Below, one piece after another: positions 1 through 6,420 of a DNA stretch of 64,000 nt; within the stretch, counting starts at the first letter, position 1; each line of letters begins with the position of its first letter. The translations under genes were made by a program, and so were the position numbers. The notes under the pieces are model-generated. The model saw only the letters and a list, made by a program, of their open reading frames with translations, was not told the origin of the DNA and searched no databases. The stretch comes from Streptomyces nigra. GTDB taxonomy: Bacteria; Actinomycetota; Actinomycetes; Streptomycetales; Streptomycetaceae. Where the stretch lies: contig NZ_CP029043.1 in the NCBI RefSeq assembly GCF_003074055.1, forward strand, positions 186,001-250,000, read 5' to 3'.

Positions 1-2
1 GC

Positions 3-68
3 ATCAACACGCCCGAGGGCACAGGCACCGCGCCGCCCACGTTCGCGACCGGCGAGCGGGCCTTGTAA
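3..68 (+). CDS. C-terminal end of an unidentified protein (partial)
   Basis: An open frame enters from the left edge and ends at TAA 66-68. Only 21 residues are visible (ending ATGERAL), too few to assign a family. Codon use is GC-rich at third positions, as expected for a real gene here. It could equally be chance. Confidence 0.4.
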   Translation: MNTPEGTGTAPPTFATGERAL

Positions 69-552
69 GGCCGCCGCCGGTCACCACGCCGTGGGCTTCC
101 CTCCCGGCACCGTGGCGCGACCAGCCCCCGGGGCGATCCGCCTCAAGGAAAGATCCCGGCACAACCCGTGGCCGCACATCCCGCTGATCACAGGTGTCGC
201 GAACCCCGGTCGGCTTCCGGTTTCACGGGTACATTACGTGAATCAACCACCGACCTCGGCCAGTGTGAGTGTCACCGACCTACGGGTATGTGTCTCAGAG
301 GCCGCGCCGGGACCTCTCTCCGTCAGACCGACACGTCATTTCATCTGCGGTGATTCCTGAGATGCGCTCACACGTCGCTCAGCCGGGGAGGGTTCGGACG
401 GCGATGTGCAGGCCCTGTGTAGGTTGCTGTAACGGCGGGCGAACGCCACCTCTGCCCACCTCCGTTCCACAAACCTGACCACAGCACCAGGGGTTGTCAG
501 TCCACACCGTCGCGGGGCCTCGGGTCAGGGTGTGTCGACACGGCACATGGAT
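69..552. other. Intergenic stretch with no recognised gene
   Basis: No frame here combines a plausible ribosome binding site with GC3-biased codons or a recognisable family. The local composition is less GC-rich around 200-350, consistent with non-coding DNA. Nothing else was seen. Confidence 0.5.
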
Positions 553-590
553 GTCCCGCTCGGTCCGCCGTGCGGCGGACCGAGCGGGAC
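553..590 (-). terminator. Hairpin terminator for wrbA copy 1
   Basis: Perfect inverted repeat with 18-bp arms (553-570 and 573-590) and a 2-nt loop, 26 bp past the wrbA stop codon. There is no clear U-tract, as is usual in Streptomyces. Confidence 0.7.
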
Positions 591-615
591 GATCGGGGAT
601 GGCGAACACGTCGTG

Positions 616-1356
616 CTAACGACGGCGCTGCCACCAGCGCCGCAGGCTCTTCTGTGCCATGTGGGGCGCGGCCTCGGCGACCGATTCGGCCCCGGCGCTG
701 GGCTCGACCCCGGCACGGAACTCGGCCTCCGCGAGGAGCTCGGCTTCGGCGGCCGCCTTGAGCTTCGCCGCCATCCGCACGACGCGTTCGGCTTGGATGC
801 GGGCGGCGGTGCGGGTGGTGGTGTCGACGGGGTTGGTGCCCTGGCCGTCGGCGTGGGAGGTGCCGTAGGGGTTGCCGTCGGTGAACTTGGCGGGGTCGGT
901 GAAGCCGGGGCTGACGACGATGCCGCCGAAGTGGTGGACGGAGTTGTACAGGGCGAGCAGCGTGGACTCGTGGCCGGCGTGGGCCGTGGCGGTGGAGACG
1001 AAGCCGCTGTAGACCTTGTCGGCGAGCTTGCCCTGGGCCCACAGGCCGCCGAGGGTGTCGATGAACTGCTTGAGCTGGGAGGAGACGTTGCCGAAGCGGG
1101 TGGGGGTGCCGAAGATGACGGCGTCCGCCCATTCGATGTCCTCGGGTGTGGCCTCGGGGAGGTTCGCGGTGGCGGCGTGGTTGGCGGCCCAGGCGGGGTT
1201 GGAGTCGATGGCCGCTCGGGGAGCGAGTTCGGCGACCCTGAGCAGTCGCACGTCGGCGCCCGCCTTGACACCGGCGTCGTGGAGTTCCTTGGCGATCTCC
1301 GTGATGGTGCCGGTGGAGGAGTAGAAGACGACTGCGAGCTTGACGGGAAGGGACAT
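616..1356 (-). CDS. wrbA: NAD(P)H:quinone oxidoreductase, WrbA family, copy 1 with extra C-terminal tail
   Basis: Flavodoxin-fold FMN enzyme expected to reduce quinones by two electrons in the cytoplasm. The FMN phosphate-binding loop YSSTGTITEIA is near residue 12, followed by WADAVIFGTPTRFGNV and the family-typical GHESTLLALYNSVHHFGGIVV. ATG 1356 is chosen because the protein then begins MSLPVKLAVVFYS, as in the family. At 246 residues it is about 45 longer than usual WrbA (about 200): after KLKAAA comes an Ala/Glu-rich segment ending in the basic, Trp-containing KSLRRWWQRRR. The core is nearly identical in DNA to the gene at 41802-42413. A GACCGGTC-type operator lies upstream at 1411. Confidence 0.9.
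   Translation of the reverse strand: MSLPVKLAVVFYSSTGTITEIAKELHDAGVKAGADVRLLRVAELAPRAAIDSNPAWAANHAATANLPEATPEDIEWADAVIFGTPTRFGNVSSQLKQFIDTLGGLWAQGKLADKVYSGFVSTATAHAGHESTLLALYNSVHHFGGIVVSPGFTDPAKFTDGNPYGTSHADGQGTNPVDTTTRTAARIQAERVVRMAAKLKAAAEAELLAEAEFRAGVEPSAGAESVAEAAPHMAQKSLRRWWQRRR
773..1348 (-). repeat. 576-bp direct repeat, left copy (within wrbA copy 1)
   Basis: Identical base for base to 41830-42405 except at 1249/42306, a synonymous GTG/GTA valine codon. Both copies have the same orientation, offset 41057 bp. Identity stops abruptly at both ends, inside the wrbA coding region. Confidence 0.97.
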
Positions 1357-1410
1357 GATCGGCGATCTCCGTTCGGTGTTCGACAGGGGGCGGCGACGGA
1401 ACACTCAACA

Positions 1411-1426
1411 AGACGACCGGTCGCCT
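1411..1426. promoter_or_regulatory. TetR-type operator AGACGACCGGTCGCCT upstream of wrbA copy 1
   Basis: Near-perfect palindrome centred on GACCGGTC, 55 bp upstream of the wrbA start. The same 16 bases occur at 42473-42488 upstream of wrbA copy 2. It matches the style of sites bound by LmrA/YxaF/AcuR-like TetR regulators (family knowledge); the cognate regulator is inferred. Confidence 0.75.
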
Positions 1427-1829
1427 ATTTCACGGTAGACGTCCACCCTGGACCGCGTCAAAGAGCATCGGATGACATGCGGCACTGTCGGCTGGAACAC
1501 ACGTGCGGACCACCGATGACGCCCACTCGGGCACGACGGCGACCGGCCAGCCACTCCCGCACTCCCCGTGGTACCGCCTGCCGCGTTCGCGGCGCGGCCC
1601 GTGCCGTGAAGAGACCGATGGTTCCGGCAGTGCAGGGCTTAGCGACCGCCTCGATGACCTCCGCCCACGCAGGGGCACTCGCACCGACTCCGGCCGACGG
1701 AGAGGTCCCCGCCGCGACAGCGGCGCGCCGGACGCGTACGACCTGCTGGTTCCCACCTGATAGGCCGGGACTCCCATCACCCGTCAAAGCGCCCCGTGTT
1801 CACGAGAACCCTCACGCGACTTTGAAATT
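1427..1829. other. Intergenic stretch between divergent wrbA and SDR genes
   Basis: No supported gene. Reading frames on both strands lack a ribosome binding site and a recognisable product. It holds the divergent promoter region, bounded by the two operator sites at 1411 and 1830. Confidence 0.5.
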
Positions 1830-1845
1830 TGTCGACCGGTCGACT
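1830..1845. promoter_or_regulatory. TetR-type operator TGTCGACCGGTCGACT upstream of the SDR
   Basis: It contains the perfect 14-bp palindrome GTCGACCGGTCGAC (1831-1844), 53 bp before the SDR start. The flanks are AT-rich (TTTGAAATTT), as expected for a promoter. It belongs to the same GACCGGTC site family as 1411. Confidence 0.7.
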
Positions 1846-1897
1846 AGTTTGCTCGAAGGTCCTGAAGAACCCGGCTCGATTCCCTTGGAGCAAGCAC

Positions 1898-2611
1898 ATG
1901 ACCACCTCCGGCCAGAAGGTCGCCGTCATCACCGGCGCGTCGCAGGGCATCGGCGCCGGCCTGGTCGACGCCTACCGCAAGCTCGGCCACGCCGTCGTCG
2001 CCACGTCCCGCACCATCACGCCGTCCGAGGACGCGGACATCGTCACGGTGCAGGGTGACATCGCCGACCCGTCCACCGCCGAGCGCGTGGCGAGCGCCGC
2101 CATGAAACGGTTCGGCCGCATCGACACGCTGGTCAACAACGCCGGCATCTTCATCGCCAAGCCGTTCACCGAGTACACCCCGGAGGACTACGCCGCGGTC
2201 AAGGGCGTGAACCTGGACGGCTTCTTCCGCCTCACCCAGCTCTCGGTCGAGCAGATGCTCCGTCAGGGCGGCGGCCACGTCGTACAGATCACCACCAGCC
2301 TGGTCGACCACGCCAACTCCTCCGTCAACTCGGTTCTCGCCTCACTGACCAAGGGCGGCCTCCAGTCGGCGACCAAGGCGCTGGCCATCGAATACGCGAC
2401 CCGGGGCATCCGCAGCAACGCGGTGTCCCTCGGCATCATCAAGACGCCGATGCACAGCGAGGAGAACCACGCCGCGTTCGCCGCGCTCCACCCGGTCGGC
2501 CGGATGGGTGAGGTCGGCGACATCGTCGACGCGGTCGTCTACCTGGAGAACGCCCACTTCGTCACCGGCGAGATCCTCCACGTCGACGGCGGCCAGAACG
2601 CCGGCCACTGA
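1898..2611 (+). CDS. SDR-family NAD(P)-dependent oxidoreductase lacking the catalytic Tyr
   Basis: Rossmann-fold short-chain dehydrogenase of 237 residues. The cofactor motif is TGASQGIG (residues 12-19), NNAG is at 80-83, and the C-terminal VDGG is present. ATG 1898 gives MTTSGQKVAVITGA; an in-frame extension upstream would run through the operator and is unlikely. In the usual YxxxK site the sequence is ASLTK (148-152): Lys152 is kept but Tyr is replaced by Ala. Such proteins may act on other chemistry or as binding proteins (inference). It is divergent from wrbA and carries a GACCGGTC operator at 1830. Substrate unknown. Confidence 0.85.
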   Translation: MTTSGQKVAVITGASQGIGAGLVDAYRKLGHAVVATSRTITPSEDADIVTVQGDIADPSTAERVASAAMKRFGRIDTLVNNAGIFIAKPFTEYTPEDYAAVKGVNLDGFFRLTQLSVEQMLRQGGGHVVQITTSLVDHANSSVNSVLASLTKGGLQSATKALAIEYATRGIRSNAVSLGIIKTPMHSEENHAAFAALHPVGRMGEVGDIVDAVVYLENAHFVTGEILHVDGGQNAGH

Positions 2612-2890
2612 CGAACGACACCCCTCCGGAAGGCCTCGACGTCCGCTCCCGGCGTACACACGCGCGACCCGCCGCCGTCGGAACGCCGGCGGGTCGCCGA
2701 GGCCGTCCTTGCCCGTGTCGGCGTCGTGCGCGGGCGTGAAGGCGGACCATCGCCGGGACGAGCTGCGTCGGCACCGGCAGTGCGGTCTCTCGTTGTGGAC
2801 AGCGCAGCGGTGTACCGCCTCCGCGGTCTACCGTCTCACCCGGCGCCGTTCGTCGGCGCCCGATTCCCGTACCTCGGCCGAAAGCGACTC

Positions 2891-3739
2891 ATGGCAACGA
2901 CCGTCGCCTATCAGGGTGAACCCGGCTCGAATTCGGCGACCGCCGTCCAGCGTCTGTTTCCCGGTGCCGCCGAACTGCCGCACACGAACTTCGAGCAGGC
3001 CCTGGACTCCGTGACACTCGGGACCGCCGACCTGGCGGTCATCCCGGTGGACAACTCCGCCGCCGGACGCGTCGCGGACGTCCACCACCTGCTTCCCGAG
3101 TCCGGGCTGTTCGTGGTCGGGGAGTTCTTCCTCGCCATCCACTTCGACCTCATGGCGGTACCCGGCACGTCGCTGGACGACGTGGAGTGCGTACGCAGCC
3201 ATGTGCACGCGCTCGGACAGTGCCGAAAGCTGCTGCGGGAGGGCGGCTGGCGCACGCTCGTCAGCGACGACACCGCGGGGGCCGCCCGTGAGGTGGCCGA
3301 GCTGGGCGACCCCCGGCACGCGGCCCTGGCCCCGCCCGCGGCGGCGCGGCAGTACGGCCTGGAAGTACTGCGACAGGGAGTCGAGGACGACCCCGACAAC
3401 ACCACGCGTTTCGTGGTGCTGTCCCGGGAGGCGGCCATTCCCCCGCTGTCGGGCGAGCCGACGATGACGAGTCTCTTCTTCGCCGTACGCAACATTCCCA
3501 GCGCCCTCTACAAGGCGCTCGGTGGTTTCGCCAGCGGCGGTGTGAACCTCACCAAGATCGAGAGTTACCAGATGGGCGCGGGCCTCAGCCCGAGCTGCTT
3601 CTACACCGAGATCGAGGGCCACCCCGACGAGCCACGCGTCGCCCTCGCCCTGCAGGAACTGCGCTTCTTCACGTCCGAGGTACGCATCCTCGGGGTCTAC
3701 CCGGCGCACGCCCACCGACTGCGGGAGCCGGCCGGGTGA
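2891..3739 (+). CDS. pheA: Prephenate dehydratase with ACT domain
   Basis: Catalyses prephenate to phenylpyruvate, the phenylalanine branch of aromatic synthesis. The 282-residue protein has the periplasmic-binding-like PDT domain (about 1-180, starting VAYQGEPGSNS, with the NTTRFVVLS motif) followed by an ACT domain (about 195-270). In the ACT domain the usual ESRP phenylalanine-binding motif is replaced by ESYQ (KIESYQMG). This ESYQ form is typical, as I recall it, of alpha-proteobacterial enzymes. ATG 2891 is chosen because the conserved start of the fold follows directly; in-frame upstream sequence is non-conserved. It is probably a second, accessory copy. Confidence 0.85.
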   Translation: MATTVAYQGEPGSNSATAVQRLFPGAAELPHTNFEQALDSVTLGTADLAVIPVDNSAAGRVADVHHLLPESGLFVVGEFFLAIHFDLMAVPGTSLDDVECVRSHVHALGQCRKLLREGGWRTLVSDDTAGAAREVAELGDPRHAALAPPAAARQYGLEVLRQGVEDDPDNTTRFVVLSREAAIPPLSGEPTMTSLFFAVRNIPSALYKALGGFASGGVNLTKIESYQMGAGLSPSCFYTEIEGHPDEPRVALALQELRFFTSEVRILGVYPAHAHRLREPAG

Positions 3740-3754
3740 CCCGAGGACACCCTT

Positions 3755-3785
3755 GAGGGCCGCCCCGCCACGCGGGGCGGCCCTC
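3755..3785. terminator. Terminator hairpin between pheA and the MarR gene
   Basis: Perfect 13-bp inverted repeat (3755-3767 and 3773-3785) with a 5-nt loop, 15 bp after the pheA stop. It lies between convergent genes and could serve both. Confidence 0.8.
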
Positions 3786-3828
3786 AGCCGGTGGTGGTGA
3801 GTCCGGTCCTGGCGGCCGTACGGTCGGC

Positions 3829-4320
3829 TCAGGCCGTCCGCTGCCGCGTCGTGCCGGCGTTGTGGCGGTTGACGTTGACAGTCAGCCGTCGCACGAGGGT
3901 CTGAAGGGTGGCGATCTCCTCGGGCGCAAGCCCGACCGCGTCCCCGATCGCGGGCGGAACGCTGGAGAGACGCCGGTGCAGCGCCACGCCCTCCTCCGTG
4001 AGCGCTACCTGGACCACCCGTTCGTCATCGGCCCGGCGCTCCCGCTTCAAGAGGCCGTTCACCTCCAGACGTTTGATCAGCGGGGTCACCGTGCCGTAGT
4101 CCAACTGGAGGATCGCGACCAGGTCCTTGACGGACACCGTCCGGTGCTCGCCGAGAGCGACCAGGACCAGATACTGCGGATAGGTCAGGCCCAGCGGCTC
4201 GAGCAGAGGCCGGTAAGCGCCCGTGAGCGCGCGGGAAGCCGCGTACAGGGTGAAGCACAGGTGCTTGTCCAGCATGGGCGGCACATCGTTCGGCTCGCCT
4301 GCGTTCGCCTCGTCGCTCAT
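3829..4320 (-). CDS. MarR-family regulator, OhrR-like thiol sensor
   Basis: Winged-helix repressor of 163 residues. The N-terminal LDKHLCFTLYAASRA places a cysteine (Cys22) exactly where OhrR-type peroxide sensors carry their reactive cysteine. The recognition-helix region LQLDYGTVTPLIKRLE and the wing RRADDERVVQVALT follow the family pattern. It is divergent from the secreted alpha/beta hydrolase at 4531, with a perfect TTAACTTG-CAAGTTAA palindrome in the shared promoter, so autoregulation and control of the hydrolase by organic peroxide or electrophiles is likely (inference). No ohr gene lies next to it. Confidence 0.88.
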   Translation of the reverse strand: MSDEANAGEPNDVPPMLDKHLCFTLYAASRALTGAYRPLLEPLGLTYPQYLVLVALGEHRTVSVKDLVAILQLDYGTVTPLIKRLEVNGLLKRERRADDERVVQVALTEEGVALHRRLSSVPPAIGDAVGLAPEEIATLQTLVRRLTVNVNRHNAGTTRQRTA

Positions 4321-4418
4321 CTGTCAGTCCTTGTCTCTCAGGTCGGCAGACCGCCTCTCGGATGCGGCAATCCGGACATTGCCCCACCTTCTAGGGAACA
4401 CTATACACTCGCCTCCAC

Positions 4419-4438
4419 TTAACTTGCGCACAAGTTAA
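4419..4438. promoter_or_regulatory. MarR/OhrR operator in divergent promoter
   Basis: TTAACTTG CGCA CAAGTTAA is a perfect inverted repeat with 8-bp arms, immediately followed by a second dyad-like segment, TTGCGCGCTAG. It lies 98 bp before the MarR start and 92 bp before the hydrolase start. Confidence 0.75.
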
Positions 4439-4530
4439 TTGCGCGCTAGCTTTCTTCCTGTCGCCGCCACCGAGGCGGGACAGGCCGGGGCCACCCCGGC
4501 ACAACCACCCTGATTCTTGGAGGAGTTCCC

Positions 4531-5379
4531 ATGAAGGTCACGTCCGTCTTCCGCCCCACCCGCAAGCGCGCCGCCGTCGTCGGCGCCCTGACCGGAGCCG
4601 CCGCGCTCGCCCTGTCCGTCACCGCCTCCGCGGGCGCGACGACCAAGCACCACACGCCGGTGAAGAAGCCGACCGTCGTCCTGGTGCACGGCGCGTTCGC
4701 CGACTCCTCCAGCTGGAACGGCGTCATCAAGCGCCTGAAGCAGGACGGTTATCCCGTGGTCGCCCCGGCCAACCCGCTGCGGGGCCTCAAGAGCGACGCC
4801 GACTACCTGAAGAGCTTCCTCAAGAGCGTGCAGGGCCCCGTCGTGCTGGCCGGCCACTCCTACGGCGGGGCGGTGCTCACCGAGGCCGCCGAGAACGAGC
4901 CGAACGTCAAGGCCCTGGTCTACATCGCCGCGTTCGCCCCCGACCAGGGCGAGAGCGCCCTGGAACTGTCCAACAAGTACCCGGGCGGCACGCTCGGCCC
5001 GACCCTGAACACCGTGCCCTTCACGCTGCCCGGCGGTGGCACCGGCAACGACCTCTACATCAAGGCGGACAAGTTCCACGACCAGTTCGCCGCTGACGTC
5101 CCCACCCGGGTCACCGACCTGATGGCCGCGACCCAGCGGCCCGTGGCCGCCGCCGCCCTGGAGGAGCAGGCCACCCACTCCGCCTGGAAGTCCATCCCGT
5201 CCTGGACCCTGGTCACCACCCAGGACCTCAACATCCCGGCCGCCGCACAGCGGTTCATGGCCGAGCGGGCACACTCCCACATCACGGAGATCAAGGCTTC
5301 TCACGCCGTGACGGTCTCGCGCCCGGACGCGGTGACCCGGATCATCGAGCAGGCCGCACGCTCCACTGCCGGTCGCTGA
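4531..5379 (+). CDS. Secreted alpha/beta hydrolase
   Basis: Hydrolase of 282 residues with a Sec signal peptide: basic RPTRKRAAVV, hydrophobic core to about residue 30, likely cleavage near ASA-GA. The mature part has the oxyanion-hole motif VLVHGAF, the nucleophile elbow AGHSYGGAV, and a C-terminal histidine in KASHAVTVS; this is the EstC/salicylate-esterase-like subgroup. A strong GGAGGAG sits 9 bp before ATG 4531. It is divergent from the OhrR-like regulator, so expression is probably induced by peroxide or electrophile stress. The natural substrate is unknown. Confidence 0.88.
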   Translation: MKVTSVFRPTRKRAAVVGALTGAAALALSVTASAGATTKHHTPVKKPTVVLVHGAFADSSSWNGVIKRLKQDGYPVVAPANPLRGLKSDADYLKSFLKSVQGPVVLAGHSYGGAVLTEAAENEPNVKALVYIAAFAPDQGESALELSNKYPGGTLGPTLNTVPFTLPGGGTGNDLYIKADKFHDQFAADVPTRVTDLMAATQRPVAAAALEEQATHSAWKSIPSWTLVTTQDLNIPAAAQRFMAERAHSHITEIKASHAVTVSRPDAVTRIIEQAARSTAGR

Positions 5380-5430
5380 GCCCTGGTCAGGTAGTCGCCG
5401 GGACCCGGGTCAGACCAACTGGCTCCAGGC

Positions 5431-5480
5431 CGACGGGGTACGGCCGGTCCCCTCGTGAGGGGACCGGCCGTACCCCGTCG
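5431..5480. terminator. Long bidirectional terminator hairpin
   Basis: Perfect inverted repeat with 24-bp arms (5431-5454 and 5457-5480) and a 2-nt gap, between convergent hydrolase and FrnE-like genes; it ends 9 bp from the latter's stop codon. Confidence 0.9.
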
Positions 5481-5489
5481 GCCGGTCGG

Positions 5490-6137
5490 TCAGGCGGCGG
5501 CCCTGTCCGCCCACGCCTGCTCCAGTGCCTGCGTGAACATCTCGGGCGACTGGACACCGCTGACGCCGTAGCGCCGCTCCAGCACGAAGAAGGGCACGCC
5601 GCCGGCGCCCAGCTCCGCGGCGAGTCGCTCGTCGGCACGCACCTCGTCGGCGAAGGCGTCGGGGTCGTCGAGCACCTTCCGCACCTCCGCGTCGGCCAGC
5701 CCCGCCTCGACCGCCACACCCACCAGGGTCTCGCGGTCGTAGATCGAGGCCTCCTGCGCGAAGTTGACGCGGAAGGCGAGGTCCAGGAAAGCGCCCTGGA
5801 GTCCGCGGGTGGCCGCGAAGTGCGCGAGGCGGTGCACGTCGAAGGTGTTGCCGAAGACACGTCCGCCGATACGAAACTCCAGCCCCACCGCGTTCGCCAT
5901 GGCCGCGGCCTGTTCCTCCCGCGCGACCTGCTGCTCCCGGGTCCGGCCGTACTGCGCGGCGACCGCTTCGATGATCGGTACCGTGCCGTTCTCGGCCCGG
6001 GGGTTGAGCTCGAAGGACCGGTGGACGACCTCCACCTGGTCACGGTGCTCGAACGCGGCGAGCCCCTTCTTGAAGTGCTCCCTGCCGACGTAGCACCACG
6101 GGCACGCGACATCGGTCCACATCTCGACACGCATCAT
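5490..6137 (-). CDS. DsbA-family oxidoreductase, FrnE-like
   Basis: Thioredoxin-fold cytoplasmic protein of about 215 residues. The active site is CPWC in WTDVACPWCYVG (near residue 12), then the helical insertion FELNPRAENGTVPI and the conserved GGVPFFVLERRYGVSGVQSPE near the C-terminus; this is the FrnE/polyketide-associated DsbA subgroup. Start at ATG 6137 or 6134, preceded by AGAGAG; both give a family-like N-terminus. A GACCG-type operator at 6272 places it in the same proposed regulon as wrbA. The role is probably thiol-disulfide or isomerase chemistry in redox stress. Confidence 0.87.
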   Translation of the reverse strand: MMRVEMWTDVACPWCYVGREHFKKGLAAFEHRDQVEVVHRSFELNPRAENGTVPIIEAVAAQYGRTREQQVAREEQAAAMANAVGLEFRIGGRVFGNTFDVHRLAHFAATRGLQGAFLDLAFRVNFAQEASIYDRETLVGVAVEAGLADAEVRKVLDDPDAFADEVRADERLAAELGAGGVPFFVLERRYGVSGVQSPEMFTQALEQAWADRAAA

Positions 6138-6271
6138 CTGGTCTCTCTCTGTACGGGGCCGCGGGCGTGAAGGGCCCGACGCCGAACGACGAGGGCGCCC
6201 GCGCGGACCGGTCACAGTGGCGAGTGACGACCTGGTCCCGAGTGACTCACCGGCGCCTCCCCAGGAAGAAT

Positions 6272-6287
6272 AGACGACCGACCGTCT
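6272..6287. promoter_or_regulatory. Operator AGACGACCGACCGTCT upstream of the FrnE-like gene
   Basis: It carries the half site AGACGACCG shared with the 1411, 28475, 42473 and 44099 sites, with a slightly altered second half. It lies 135 bp upstream of the start, in an AT-richer tract. Confidence 0.6.
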
Positions 6288-6345
6288 TCTAACAAAAGGC
6301 CATGTCAGAGGCTATGCCTTCCTTCAGGCCGCTGTAGACACGGCG

Positions 6346-6381
6346 GAGGGGTGCCGGAAGTCGACGCTTCCGGCACCCCTC
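6346..6381 (-). terminator. Terminator of the first subtilase gene
   Basis: Perfect 15-bp inverted repeat (6346-6360 and 6367-6381) with a 6-nt loop, 40 bp beyond the stop codon. Confidence 0.85.
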
Positions 6382-6420
6382 GCCCTCGATCGCCTCAGTC
6401 CACGACAGCGGGCCGGCGGC

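Noticed and set aside
532..2058. 508-codon plus-strand open frame across wrbA copy 1 and the SDR start
   Set aside because: It is antisense to wrbA, then runs through the operator and promoter region; product has no family.
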